DNA from: Pseudomonas sp. GM74
GTDB taxonomy: Bacteria > Pseudomonadota > Gammaproteobacteria > Pseudomonadales > Pseudomonadaceae
Length of the DNA stretch: 40,126 nucleotides
NCBI RefSeq assembly: GCF_000282455.1
Contig: NZ_AKJG01000107.1
Coordinates: forward strand, 1-40,126
Reading direction: 5' to 3'
The notes under the pieces were generated by a model. The model was not told where the DNA came from. It was given only the letters and a program-made list of their open reading frames with translations, and did no database searches. How positions within the stretch are numbered: the first letter of the stretch is position 1; every line of letters starts with the position of its first letter. This document shows, piece after piece, positions 32,723 to 40,126 of the stretch. Both the position numbers and the translations under genes were made by a program.

Positions 32723-33917
32723 TTTCTGGCTCGCTGCAGGTCTGCTGCTTCTGGTTGCCCTGAGTTTTCTGTTGATCCCGGTGCTGCGCAGCCGTCGCGC
32801 TCAGCGCGAAGAGGATCGTACCGCCCTGAACGTCGCGCTTTATCAGGAGCGCGTGGCTGAGTTGCAGGCTCAACAGGAAGAGGGCGTACTCGATGTGGCG
32901 CAAATGGACGCCGGTCGTGCCGAAGCCGCCCGTGAATTGCTGGCGGACACCGAAGGCGCTGAAGTGCCGCGGGTGTCGCGTCTGGGTAAACCCTTGCCAT
33001 TGTTGGCGGCCATTCTGGTGCCGGTGCTGGGCCTGGGCCTGTATCTGCATTTCGGTGCCAGCGACAAGGTAGAACTGACCCGCGAATTCTCCCAGGCCCC
33101 CCAGTCGATGGAGGAGATGACCCGGCGCCTGGAGCGTGCGGTCGCCGCTCAGCCGGATTCCGCTGAGGGCATGTACTTCCTCGGTCGCACCTACATGGCT
33201 CAGGATCGCCCGGCGGATGCGGCGAAGATGTTCGAACGCACGGTGAACCTGGCCGGTCGTCAGCCCGAGCTGCTCGGTCAATGGGCCCAGGCCCAGTACT
33301 TTGCCGATGGCAAGAAGTGGTCGGACAAGGTCCAGGCCCTGACCGACGAAGCGCTCAAGGCCGATCCGAAGGAAGTCACCAGCCTTGGCCTGCTGGGCAT
33401 TGCCGCATTTGAAGGCGAGCGTTATCAGGACGCCATCGATTACTGGAATCGCCTGTTGGCGCAGTTACCGCCGCAGGACAAGTCCCGCGAGGCACTGCAA
33501 GGCGGGATCACCCGGGCCACGGAGAAACTGGTGGCCAGTGGCGGCAAGGTTGCGCAGGCACCGACAGCCAAGGCCGCGGCGTTGCTCAAGGTCAGCGTCG
33601 ATCTGAGTGCAGACATTAAATCCAGGGTCCAGCCTGGTGACAGCGTGTTCATCTTCGCCCGTGCGATCTCCGGTCCTCCGGCCCCGCTGGCGGTCAAGCG
33701 CATGACCGTGGCCGACCTGCCGGTGACCGTCGAACTGGGCGATGCCGACGCAATGATGCCGCAATTGAAACTGTCGAACTTCCCTGAAGTCCAACTGGTA
33801 GCGCGCATTTCCCGTGCCGGCAAACCGACCGCTGGCGAATGGATCGGTCGCAGCCAGCCCCTGGCCAGCAGTACCACCGCGCCGCAAACATTGACCATCG
33901 ACAGCCCGGATAAATGA
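32715..33917 (+). CDS. ccmI: Cytochrome c maturation chaperone CcmI
   Basis: CcmI holds apocytochrome c for the heme ligase. The 400-residue product has two N-terminal membrane segments (FWLAAGLLLLVALSFLLIPV; LPLLAAILVPVLGLGLYLHF) with a coiled cytoplasmic loop between them. Periplasmic TPR-type repeats follow (about 120-270), then a C-terminal beta-rich domain (about 290-400). It is the last ccm gene; the stop overlaps or nearly touches the next frame. Confidence 0.94.
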   Translation: MIDFWLAAGLLLLVALSFLLIPVLRSRRAQREEDRTALNVALYQERVAELQAQQEEGVLDVAQMDAGRAEAARELLADTEGAEVPRVSRLGKPLPLLAAILVPVLGLGLYLHFGASDKVELTREFSQAPQSMEEMTRRLERAVAAQPDSAEGMYFLGRTYMAQDRPADAAKMFERTVNLAGRQPELLGQWAQAQYFADGKKWSDKVQALTDEALKADPKEVTSLGLLGIAAFEGERYQDAIDYWNRLLAQLPPQDKSREALQGGITRATEKLVASGGKVAQAPTAKAAALLKVSVDLSADIKSRVQPGDSVFIFARAISGPPAPLAVKRMTVADLPVTVELGDADAMMPQLKLSNFPEVQLVARISRAGKPTAGEWIGRSQPLASSTTAPQTLTIDSPDK

Positions 33918-33931
33918 CAGGAAACGCCACC

Positions 33932-34339
33932 ATGACCGCCATTGCTCGTATTGCCCTGCTCAGCGCTGTTTTGGGGCTAAGCGCTTGTGCGGTCCAGCCA
34001 CCAACGGAGCAACAGGCACCCGCACCGTTCCCGCCGTCGCAGCCCAGCCCCACGCCTTCGACGTCGCCCGTACCGAGCAAGCCGACCATCCCGGCCAAAC
34101 CCTCCAAGCCGTTGCCACGCACTTCTGCCAGCTTCGCGCCACCACCTGGAGGGAATAGCCATTGGGATCCGAAGCTTGGGGTGTATGTGCTGGATGACCA
34201 GCCCAATACCTTTTATCGCCAGCGTACCTATTACCGCTGGGATAACGGCTGGAGCCGGTCGATCAGTCCGAACGGGCCGTGGGAAGATACTGATATCCAC
34301 GGTGTACCGGGTGGCCTGGGGCGGCAATTCGGGCAGTAA
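33932..34339 (+). CDS. Small proline-rich lipoprotein after ccmI
   Basis: The 135-residue product has a lipoprotein signal (LLSAVLGLSAC), a long Pro/Ser linker (about residues 25-75), and a short Tyr/Trp-rich C-terminal part (YYRWDNGWSRSISPNGPWED). The function is unknown. AGGAAAC with 9-base spacing favours this ATG over one 18 bases upstream that overlaps the ccmI stop. It probably shares the ccm transcript and is followed by the terminator. Confidence 0.8.
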   Translation: MTAIARIALLSAVLGLSACAVQPPTEQQAPAPFPPSQPSPTPSTSPVPSKPTIPAKPSKPLPRTSASFAPPPGGNSHWDPKLGVYVLDDQPNTFYRQRTYYRWDNGWSRSISPNGPWEDTDIHGVPGGLGRQFGQ

Positions 34340-34346
34340 CGCAAAG

Positions 34347-34371
34347 AGGCAACCTTCGGGTTGCCTTTTTT
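34347..34371 (+). terminator. Intrinsic terminator of the ccm operon
   Basis: AGGCAACC-TTCG-GGTTGCCT is a perfect 8-bp stem with a stable TTCG loop, followed at once by a T-run. It lies 8 bp after the lipoprotein stop. Confidence 0.92.
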
Positions 34372-34407
34372 GTGCCTGCCGAATGTGATTGCCGGGCTGA
34401 TGCTGAA

Positions 34408-34440
34408 CCCCTGTAGGAACTGGCTTGCCAGCGATGGCGA
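34408..34440. repeat. REP-like element
   Basis: The sequence ctgtaggaactggcttgcca followed by gcgatggcga has the layout of a Pseudomonas REP of the 'ggagctggcttgccagcg' type, with one altered base in the stem. Confidence 0.6.
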
Positions 34441-34465
34441 CCTGACAGCCGACCTGTCTTTTGCT

Positions 34466-34573
34466 GACCGTGTACATATCCGTTTTTTCGGTAACGGCGG
34501 CTTATGGTTTCGCCCTTGCGGCGACTCCCTTTTTTACAAGCGCCTAAAAAAGGAAGCAAAAAACGCTCGCGGT
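34466..34573. repeat. Recurrent Pseudomonas intergenic repeat
   Basis: This block (gaccgtgtacatatccgttt..., ...cttatggtttcgcccttgcg..., then an A/T stem CCTTTTTTA...TAAAAAAGG and aaaaaacgct) resembles a repeat I know from many Pseudomonas intergenic regions. The function is unknown. The imperfect palindrome around 34530-34555 could fold. Confidence 0.6.
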
Positions 34574-34583
34574 ATGACTCACC

Positions 34584-34621
34584 CACATAGGTAACAAAAC
34601 AGTTCAAGCACATAGGTAACA
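34584..34621. repeat. Direct repeat of CACATAGGTAACA, possible insertion sequence scar
   Basis: CACATAGGTAACA occurs at 34584-34596 and 34609-34621, 25 bases apart. Paired short repeats of this kind are found at the ends of some transposable elements, and what follows looks like a broken gene. No transposase remains. Confidence 0.45.
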
Positions 34622-34702
34622 GTTTTTAACCGGCACTGGTCGAACACCCTGAGCCTATACCGTGATCGGGTTGAAAACCTGCTGGTGCAACGGGTGCAGG
34701 TG

Positions 34703-34805
34703 ATGGATCATTCGTCGGGCCAGCGGGCTGATCTGGTGTAAGCGCAGTCAGGATGGTTTGCCGGTGGTCCAGCAAGTGCGGCGACAAATGAAGAGGGTGT
34801 TTTGA
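34703..34805 (+). pseudogene. Probable decayed 3' end of phnM
   Basis: Just before phnN, one frame reads SSGQRADLV then a stop. After a +1 shift the sequence continues QDGLPVVQQVRRQMKRVF and ends in TGA overlapping the phnN start (TGATG). 'G-x-RADLV' followed by 'DG-PVV-x-V-x-x-x-x-RV' is the expected C-terminus of PhnM, the amidohydrolase of the C-P lyase pathway, usually encoded directly before phnN. The rest of the gene is gone. The identification is by pattern only. Confidence 0.5.
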
Positions 34806-35371
34806 TGGCGGGCAGGTTGATCTATCTCATAGGGCCTTCAGGTTCGGGCAAGGACAGCCTGCTGGATGCCGCGCGAACGCGGTTGGCCGAACGCGGCTGC
34901 CGTATCGTGCGTCGGGTCATTACCCGCTCGGCCGAAGCCGTGGGCGAGGCGGCGCTTGGCGTCAGTGCGCAGCAATTCGCTGACATGCAAGCCCGGGGCG
35001 CGTTTGCCCTGAGCTGGCACGCCAATGGTTTGTCCTATGGCATCCCACGGGAAATCGACGATTGGCTGGCCGCCGGCCAGGACGTACTGGTCAATGGCTC
35101 GCGGGGGCATTTGCAGAATACGCGCCTGCGCTATCCGGATGTGTTGGTGCTGCTGCTGAGCGTGGACCAGGCGGTGTTGCGTCAACGACTGCTCAAGCGC
35201 GGGCGTGAATCGATTAGCGAGATCGATCAGCGCCTGGCACGCAATGCCCGATTCAACGAGCGGTTGCTGGTGGAAGATCCCGCCGCGCACCTGCTCGACA
35301 ACTCCGGACCGCTGGCGCTTACGGTCGAACGCTTGCTGGCCTGCATTGGCGAGCAAACCCCATGCGCCTGA
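34805..35371 (+). CDS. phnN: Ribose 1,5-bisphosphate phosphokinase PhnN
   Basis: PhnN phosphorylates ribose 1,5-bisphosphate to PRPP, the last step by which C-P lyase products re-enter metabolism. The 188-residue guanylate-kinase-like product has the P-loop GPSGSGKD at 10-17, ITRSAE and ALSWHANGLSYGIP for substrate binding, and the late RLARNARFNERLL region. GAGGG 8 bases before the ATG supports this start over an in-frame TTG one codon earlier. No intact phn genes are nearby. It may work with C-P lyase genes elsewhere, or as a stand-alone PRPP source. Confidence 0.9.
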   Translation: MAGRLIYLIGPSGSGKDSLLDAARTRLAERGCRIVRRVITRSAEAVGEAALGVSAQQFADMQARGAFALSWHANGLSYGIPREIDDWLAAGQDVLVNGSRGHLQNTRLRYPDVLVLLLSVDQAVLRQRLLKRGRESISEIDQRLARNARFNERLLVEDPAAHLLDNSGPLALTVERLLACIGEQTPCA

Positions 35372-35417
35372 CGTTGCCGGGAACGAACACGAGGAATTAC
35401 CTGCGTACGCGGTCAAT

Positions 35418-35451
35418 GCAAGAGCTGGCGTAGCCCGCGATCTTTTGATCT
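35418..35451. repeat. Short Pseudomonas repeat fragment
   Basis: The text caagagctggcgtagcccgc followed by gatcttttgatctt is a fragment of the 'agctggcgtagcc' repeat family also present at 40041-40092. It separates phnN from the convergent LysR gene and may help end transcription. Confidence 0.5.
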
Positions 35452-35466
35452 TGATTGGGCTGCCTG

Positions 35467-36354
35467 TCAGGCTTTCCTGGCCAACAACCCCTGCACATAC
35501 TCCAAAAAAGCCCGAGCCTTGGCGCTGGCCATTCTCCCGGTGGGGAACACCGCCCATAGATCCAGGTTCGGCAGTGTCCAGTGCGTCATCACTTCCCGGA
35601 CCGAACCGTCAGCCAGTTCCGGCGCGAACATCCATTGCGAGGCCAAGGTCAGCCCTTGATGGGACAGCACGGCTTCACGCAGGCCTTCGGCGGCGTTGAC
35701 GCGGATCCGGCCGCTGATGTTCACCGACTGTTCCTCGCCGGCCTTGTTGAACTGCCAACTGGCACCGCCACCGAGGGTGTAGAGGATGGCCTGATGCGTG
35801 CGCAGGTCGGTGGGGCAGGTGGGCTCGCCGTGTTTTTCGAAGTAGGCCGGTGTGCCCAGTACCATGCGCCGACATTCGGCGATCTTGCGGGCGGTCAGGC
35901 CCGAGTCGTTCAACACGCCCATGCGCAGGGCGATGTCGACGCCTTCTTCCACCAGGTTGACGTTGCGATCATCGAGCATCAGGTCGATATCCAGCGCCGG
36001 GTTTTGCTCCAGGAAGGGCCCCAGGCGCGGAACGATGTGTAGCCGGCCGAAGGTGACAGGCGCGCAGATACGCAGGTTGCCGCTCAGCCCGCCTGCGGAT
36101 CCCCGTGCGGCGTTATCGGCCTCGTCGGCTTCTTCGATGGCGCGCCTGGCCCGTTCGAAAAAGGCCAGCCCGGCCTCGGTGGGTGTCAGGCCCCGGGTCG
36201 AACGCAACAATAGCCGCACCGCCAACCGCGATTCGAGTTGCGCGATGGTTTTCGACACGGCCGGCTGGCCGATGTTCAGGCGCCGGGCGGCGGCGGAAAA
36301 TGAACCGGTTTCCACCACGTAGACGAAGGTTTCCATTGCGCCGAGGCGGTCCAT
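35467..36354 (-). CDS. LysR-family transcriptional regulator
   Basis: The 295-residue product has the N-terminal winged helix-turn-helix of LysR regulators (MDRLGAMETFVYVVETGSFSA; ARRLNIGQPAVSKTIAQLESRL; TRGLTPTEAGLAFFERAR) and a periplasmic-binding-like effector domain (about 90-290). AAGGAG 5-6 bases upstream fixes this start; an upstream GTG lacks a site. It lies on the same strand as the SDR and MFS genes and may regulate them; the effector is unknown. A REP pair separates it from the SDR gene. Confidence 0.93.
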   Translation of the reverse strand: MDRLGAMETFVYVVETGSFSAAARRLNIGQPAVSKTIAQLESRLAVRLLLRSTRGLTPTEAGLAFFERARRAIEEADEADNAARGSAGGLSGNLRICAPVTFGRLHIVPRLGPFLEQNPALDIDLMLDDRNVNLVEEGVDIALRMGVLNDSGLTARKIAECRRMVLGTPAYFEKHGEPTCPTDLRTHQAILYTLGGGASWQFNKAGEEQSVNISGRIRVNAAEGLREAVLSHQGLTLASQWMFAPELADGSVREVMTHWTLPNLDLWAVFPTGRMASAKARAFLEYVQGLLARKA

Positions 36355-36392
36355 TGAGGCTCCTTGTGCAAAGTCTGGAGGATGTCGCAAGT

Positions 36393-36489
36393 CCATTGTG
36401 GGAGCGAGCTTGCTCGCGATGACGGCAGTACCTTCACCATTGATGTGGCCGACAGTCCGCTATCGCGAGCAAGCTCGCTCCCACAGTGG
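36393..36489. repeat. Inverted REP pair (BIME) between LysR and SDR genes
   Basis: Halves at 36397-36422 (tgtgggagcgagcttgctcg followed by cgatga) and 36461-36486 (inverted mate, atcgcgagcaagctcgctcc followed by caca) are nearly perfect mirror images about 40 bases apart. Confidence 0.9.
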
Positions 36490-36502
36490 ATAGGGGTATT
36501 AG

Positions 36503-37222
36503 TTAGAAAGCAGCTTTACCCACCGAAGCACCACCATCGACAAACAGCGTCTGCCCGGTGATGAACCCGCTCTGTTCCGACAGCAGAAACGTAATCGCCG
36601 AGGCGATTTCCTGTGGTTGTCCCAGGCGGCCCATCGGCACGCTTGCCAGATACCGCGCTTCACCTTCGCTGCCCGGCGGATTGTTGGCGCGGAACAGTTC
36701 GGTTTCGGTCGGCCCCGGCGCCACGGCGTTTACCGTGATACCACTTTGCGCCAGCTCCAGCGCCCACGAGCGGGTGAAGCTGACCAGCGCAGCCTTGGCC
36801 GCCGCATACGCCGTGCGCTGGGTCATCCCGAGCACCGTCAGGCTGGAGAGGTTGACCACCCGGCCCCAACCCTTGGCGCGCATGTTCGGCAACAGCGCCT
36901 GGGTGGCCTGCAAGGCCGAATGCAGATTGACCCGCATCACATCATCAAAGGTATCCAGATCGATTTCGCCGAGCGCTTGCGCACGCACCAGGCCGACGTT
37001 GTTCACCAATCCATCGAACTCGTACGTTTGGGCCAGATCCGCCAGTACTTCCTTGGTCAGTGCTCGGTCACTCAGGTCCAGGGGAAACAGAATGCCGGGG
37101 AACGTCAGGTCGGGTTTGCGGGCAATGCCCACCACACGATGACCGGCCCGGTCCAGGTGCTCGGCCACCGCCCGGCCAATGCCTTTGCTGGCGCCGGTGA
37201 TGAGAAAGGTACGTCGGGTCAT
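36503..37222 (-). CDS. SDR-family oxidoreductase
   Basis: The 239-residue product is a classical short-chain dehydrogenase: cofactor motif TGASKGIG at 9-16, NNVG near 74-77, catalytic S126/S127, Y139 and K143 (NLSSLTVLGMTQRTAYAAAK), and the PGPTETEL segment. It resembles FabG-like 3-oxoacyl reductases, but the substrate cannot be read from sequence. AAGGAG before the ATG (MTRRTFLITGASKG) sets the start, well inside a longer open frame. It is downstream of the MFS gene on the same strand. Confidence 0.92.
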   Translation of the reverse strand: MTRRTFLITGASKGIGRAVAEHLDRAGHRVVGIARKPDLTFPGILFPLDLSDRALTKEVLADLAQTYEFDGLVNNVGLVRAQALGEIDLDTFDDVMRVNLHSALQATQALLPNMRAKGWGRVVNLSSLTVLGMTQRTAYAAAKAALVSFTRSWALELAQSGITVNAVAPGPTETELFRANNPPGSEGEARYLASVPMGRLGQPQEIASAITFLLSEQSGFITGQTLFVDGGASVGKAAF

Positions 37223-37416
37223 GGCAACTCCTTGTAAGGGCATGCCGCCGGCCGGGCGGCACTTGAACGGGTCAGCCGCGATTCGCATCCAGCATCGCAT
37301 CAGGCTCTGGCGTTGAGTGTAATCGGGGTTGACCTCGGCGCAACGGATCATCGTTGATCCTGGATAGGCACGGGCGCAACGCAGGTGTGCGGCATAGCAT
37401 TCATGCTTTTAGCGAC
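37223..37416. promoter_or_regulatory. Spacer between MFS and SDR genes with an inverted repeat
   Basis: GGATCA-TCGT-TGATCC (37345-37360) is a perfect 6-bp inverted repeat upstream of the SDR gene, and could be an operator or a small hairpin. A GC-rich palindrome (gccgccggccgggcggc) lies near 37242. No gene is visible. Confidence 0.3.
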
Positions 37417-38622
37417 TTATGCCGTCGCCAGCGAAGCCTTCTGCGAAACACTCAAGAACCGCAGCAACGCCAACAGTGGAAACGCGCTGCCGACGATCAC
37501 GATCCACAACCAGCCGCCGTGTTCGTACACCGCGCTGGCCACCGAAGAGCCGAAGGCGCCGCCGATGAAGATGCTGGTCATGTACAGCGCATTCAGGCGG
37601 CTGCGGCTTTTGCCGTCGAGGGAGTAGACCGCGCGCTGGCCGAGGACCATGTTCATCTGCACGCAGAAGTCGAGCACCACGCCGGTCACCGCCAGGCCGA
37701 TGACGCTGTAGGCCGGATGGATAAACGCCGGCACGAAACTCAGGCTGGCGAACAGCAGGGCCAGCAACGAGGCGATGCGGGTGTGACCGGCATCGGCCAG
37801 GCGTCCGGCGATGGGGGCGGCGATGGCGCCGATGGCGCCCACCAGGGCGAAAATCGCAATCTGGCTTTGCGACAAACCGTGATTGCGCACCAGTTCCAGC
37901 GGCACGGCGGTCCAGAACAGGCTGAAGGTGGCAAACATGCAGCCCTGGTAAAACGCCCGCTGGCGCAGCACTGGTTGTTTGCGCAACAGCGTCCACAGCG
38001 AGCCCAGCAACTGGCCATAGGAAGCGCTGTGATCAGGTTCACGCTTGGGAATGGTCACGGCCAGCACGATGCTGATGGCCGCCATCAACGCCGCGGCAAT
38101 CATGAACATCGCTCGCCAGCCGAAGTGGTCGGCCACCACGCTGGACACCGGCCGGGCCAGCAGAATGCCGAGCAACAAACCGCCCATGATCCCGCCCACC
38201 ACACGGCCACGGGTTTCTTCCGGCGCCAGATGCGCGGCCAACGGAATCAGGATCTGCACCGACACCGAACTGAACCCCACCAACAGTGAAATCAGCAAGA
38301 ACACGTTCGGCTGATCGGTGAATGCCGCGCCCAGCAGGCTGGCAATTGCCACCAGGGTGGTGATGATCATCAGCCGACGGTTCTCCAGCAAATCCCCCAG
38401 CGGCACCAGGAAAAACAGCCCCAGCGCGTAGCCGATCTGGGTCAGGGAAACGATCAGGCTGGCCATGGTGTTGGTCAGTCCGATGTCCGGGGCGATCAGC
38501 CCGATGATCGGCTGGGCATAGTAGATATTGGCGACAATCGCGCCGCAGCAGAAGGCGAACAGCAGCACCATCCCTGGGGTCATTGTCGCGGTGTCGTGGG
38601 ACACCTGGGTCGCTGGGTTCAT
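37417..38622 (-). CDS. MFS transporter
   Basis: The 401-residue product has about 12 membrane segments, with the loop motif PLGDLLENRRLMIITTL between helices 2 and 3 typical of the major facilitator superfamily (drug/H+ antiporter-like group). The first segment begins GMVLLFAFCCGAIVANIYYAQP, as in AraJ/YnfM-like exporters. The substrate is unknown. The ribosome site is weak. Upstream lies a LysR-type palindrome (38708-38722). Confidence 0.93.
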   Translation of the reverse strand: MNPATQVSHDTATMTPGMVLLFAFCCGAIVANIYYAQPIIGLIAPDIGLTNTMASLIVSLTQIGYALGLFFLVPLGDLLENRRLMIITTLVAIASLLGAAFTDQPNVFLLISLLVGFSSVSVQILIPLAAHLAPEETRGRVVGGIMGGLLLGILLARPVSSVVADHFGWRAMFMIAAALMAAISIVLAVTIPKREPDHSASYGQLLGSLWTLLRKQPVLRQRAFYQGCMFATFSLFWTAVPLELVRNHGLSQSQIAIFALVGAIGAIAAPIAGRLADAGHTRIASLLALLFASLSFVPAFIHPAYSVIGLAVTGVVLDFCVQMNMVLGQRAVYSLDGKSRSRLNALYMTSIFIGGAFGSSVASAVYEHGGWLWIVIVGSAFPLLALLRFLSVSQKASLATA

Positions 38623-38707
38623 AACGGGTCTCGCTGTACGGAAAGGAATGCGCGCAGGCTAATGGGCTGACTGAAACGGCGGAAGCGGGATTGGAGTGAT
38701 AGCAATT

Positions 38708-38722
38708 ATTCCATTGCGGAAT
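38708..38722. promoter_or_regulatory. Possible LysR-type operator
   Basis: ATTCC-ATTGC-GGAAT is a perfect 5-bp inverted repeat with 5-base spacer, carrying the T-N11-A core of LysR-type binding sites. It lies 86 bp upstream of the MFS start. The LysR gene at 35467 is the obvious candidate binder, but this is inference. Confidence 0.4.
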
Positions 38723-38777
38723 GACTGACGAACGCGTGTGTCGCCCGTCGAAGAGCCTTGCGTCAGAACTATGCCGT

Positions 38778-38792
38778 TGAATGATACATTCA
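38778..38792. promoter_or_regulatory. Inverted repeat upstream of the 38858 gene
   Basis: TGAATG-ATA-CATTCA is a perfect 6-bp inverted repeat 66 bp before the ATG of the next gene. It may be an operator. I see no clear promoter boxes. Confidence 0.3.
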
Positions 38793-38857
38793 CTTACATC
38801 TTGTTCGATAGCGTGCTTATGTTCTCTCTTCCTGTCTTGCCACCGGAGGGCCGTCCC

Positions 38858-39487
38858 ATGAATTTGAAGTTTCGTCAGCTGATTCGTCGCGCTGTTGTCG
38901 CAACCTTGATCAGCGTCTTCGGCGTTGGCCTGGTGCAGGCAGAGGATGCGCCGGGCACACGTATCGGTGTGCGCGGCGAGATCACCGGTGTCAGCCAGGA
39001 CGCGCTGAAAGTCCGTGCCAACAGCGGCGACAACGTGATGATCAACCTGACCAGGGACACAAAGGTCCGCGCCGTGACCCTGGCCAACATCGAAGACATC
39101 AAGCCCGGCAGCTACATTGGCTCAGCGGCTATTCCTCAGGAAGATGGCACCCTCAAGGCCCTGGAGGTCCACGTTTTCCCTCCGGAACTGGCCGGCAGTG
39201 GCGACGGTCATCGACCGTTTGACCTGGTCAAGGGCAGCAGCATGACCAACGGCAGCGTCGGCGACCTGGTGGTGAGCAATGGTCGGGTGCTGACCGTCAA
39301 CTACAAGGGCGGCCAGCAAAAGATCCTGGTCCCCGAAGACGTACCCATCGTCAACCTGATGCCGGCCGATCGCAGCCTGTTGAAGGTGGGCGTGAAGATC
39401 GTGACCTTTGTGACGCAGGGCGCTGACGGCACGCTCACCGCTCAATCCATCTCGGCGGGCAAGGATGGCGTGACGCCGCCGATGTAG
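38858..39487 (+). CDS. Exported protein of unknown function (DUF5666-like)
   Basis: The 209-residue product has a signal peptide (AVVATLISVFGVGLVQA, cleavage before ED). A beta-rich mature part follows, with a small OB-like repeat pattern (RGEITGVSQDALKVRANSGD; GSYIGSAAIPQEDGTLKALE). CGGAGGG before the ATG selects this start over upstream in-frame starts. It is predicted to be periplasmic. The role is unknown; the DUF5666 suggestion is from the fold pattern only. Confidence 0.8.
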   Translation: MNLKFRQLIRRAVVATLISVFGVGLVQAEDAPGTRIGVRGEITGVSQDALKVRANSGDNVMINLTRDTKVRAVTLANIEDIKPGSYIGSAAIPQEDGTLKALEVHVFPPELAGSGDGHRPFDLVKGSSMTNGSVGDLVVSNGRVLTVNYKGGQQKILVPEDVPIVNLMPADRSLLKVGVKIVTFVTQGADGTLTAQSISAGKDGVTPPM

Positions 39488-39593
39488 TCTTTGCAGGCCT
39501 GACCGACCATCCGATGAAATGCCCACATTGGCCTGACAACTAGAATCAACAGGGGGATCACTTCAACGCGTCCTTTCAAGCGGGAGTATCACG

Positions 39594-40037
39594 ATGAAAA
39601 TCGTATCGTCGCTGGCGTTGGTGGTAGCGGTTGGGTTGATCTCCGGGTGCTCGACGGTGCCTGATCGTCAGGTCACCAACGTTCCCCTGAACGCTACTTC
39701 CATCAATGCCGGGAAAATCGCCCGGCCCATCATGATGTCCGACGGTAATGCAACGGTGTTCTGGTTCGCGGTCAGTGGCGAAAGCATGGGTAGTGCTTTG
39801 CCGGGTCGTTTGCAGGCTTATATCTATCAGGGGAGCTGTGCGAGCCTGGGTGCGAAACCGGCCTATGACATGAACGACGGGCCGAATGCGCGGTTCTATT
39901 CTGCGGCGTCGCATCAGTATTTCTGGAAGAGCGCACCGGTCGCCTACGAGACTCTTCGAGCGGGCGGCTATTCGTTGGTTGTGCGTGAAAGCCCGGCCGA
40001 CGGGAGCCAGAATATTTTCTGCGGCAACCTGAGCTAG
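39594..40037 (+). CDS. Small lipoprotein of unknown function
   Basis: The 147-residue product has a lipoprotein signal (LALVVAVGLISGC). The mature part is Ala/Gly/Tyr-rich with a second cysteine pair (GSCASLG; IFCGNLS) that could form a disulphide. GGGAG before the ATG supports the start. I do not recognise the family. It may be transcribed with the preceding gene, 106 bp upstream. Confidence 0.8.
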   Translation: MKIVSSLALVVAVGLISGCSTVPDRQVTNVPLNATSINAGKIARPIMMSDGNATVFWFAVSGESMGSALPGRLQAYIYQGSCASLGAKPAYDMNDGPNARFYSAASHQYFWKSAPVAYETLRAGGYSLVVRESPADGSQNIFCGNLS

Positions 40038-40040
40038 ATC

Positions 40041-40092
40041 TGTAGCAGCTGGCGTAGCCTGCGTCCGGCTGCGCAGCAGTCGTAAAATCAGA
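40041..40092. repeat. Pseudomonas intergenic repeat
   Basis: The text tgtagcagctggcgtagcct... ending gcgcagcagtcgtaaaatca belongs to a repeat family seen after many P. fluorescens genes. It lies directly after the last gene and can fold around cggctgcgcagcag. Confidence 0.65.
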
Positions 40093-40126
40093 GTTCGCGG
40101 TACGTCAGAGAGATCGTGCAAGCCGG

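Noticed and set aside
12631..36489. Repeated palindromic units that could suggest a CRISPR array
   Set aside because: They are scattered REP doublets without regular spacing or spacers; no cas genes.
37354..38289. 311-codon plus-strand frame opposite the MFS gene
   Set aside because: His/Gln/Arg-rich, no recognisable domain, opposite a clear 12-helix transporter.
1..40126. tRNA or rRNA genes, or an integrase attachment site for the island
   Set aside because: None could be seen; the island's edges are duplicated protein-coding DNA instead.

Overview
The window is chromosomal DNA from a Pseudomonas, most likely the P. fluorescens group. This rests on the high-GC codon use, the FleN/FliA/CheYZAB/MotCD gene order typical of polar-flagellated pseudomonads, the chemotaxis-to-ccm neighbourhood also found in P. 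aeruginosa, and the many Pseudomonas REP elements of the type ggagcgagc...gctcgcga. Species cannot be fixed from the sequence alone.

Region 1 (1-14630, + strand) is the late flagellar and chemotaxis cluster. A sigma-54 type promoter (75-91) precedes flhA-flhF-fleN-fliA (export gate, polar placement GTPase, flagellar number ATPase, sigma-28). Next come cheY-cheZ-cheA-cheB, the second stator motC-motD, parC-parP (polar positioning of chemoreceptor arrays), cheW and a DUF2802 membrane protein. Many junctions overlap by a few bases, so the cluster is translationally coupled. Two unusual junctions are a possible 35-codon ORF between flhF and fleN and a REP-derived 47-codon ORF bridging parC and parP.

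Region 2 (about 14640-24870) is an orphan type VI secretion effector island: an unrecognised 359-residue protein, a VgrG with a C-terminal extension, a phospholipase D effector of the Tle5/PldB type with two HKD motifs, and three tandem Sel1-repeat lipoproteins that are probable immunity proteins. The island splits the flagellar neighbourhood and is flanked by two diverged copies of one segment (DUF2802 3' end, REP, 3' end of an flhB-like gene). On the left DUF2802 is intact and the flhB-like copy is decayed; on the right the reverse holds. This is a footprint of entry by duplication or homologous recombination. No other T6SS genes are present, so the island must depend on an apparatus encoded elsewhere.

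Region 3 (24874-26774, - strand) holds the intact flhB-like gene and a fliK-like gene, overlapping by 4 bp. Region 4 (26973-34339, + strand) is a complete cytochrome c maturation operon, ccmABCDEFGHI, followed by a small lipoprotein gene and a strong intrinsic terminator (34347-34371).

Region 5 (34340-40126) is accessory. It contains a Pseudomonas intergenic repeat, a repeated 13-mer, what looks like the decayed 3' end of phnM, an orphan phnN, a minus-strand set of LysR regulator, SDR oxidoreductase and MFS exporter, and two exported proteins of unknown role on the + strand.
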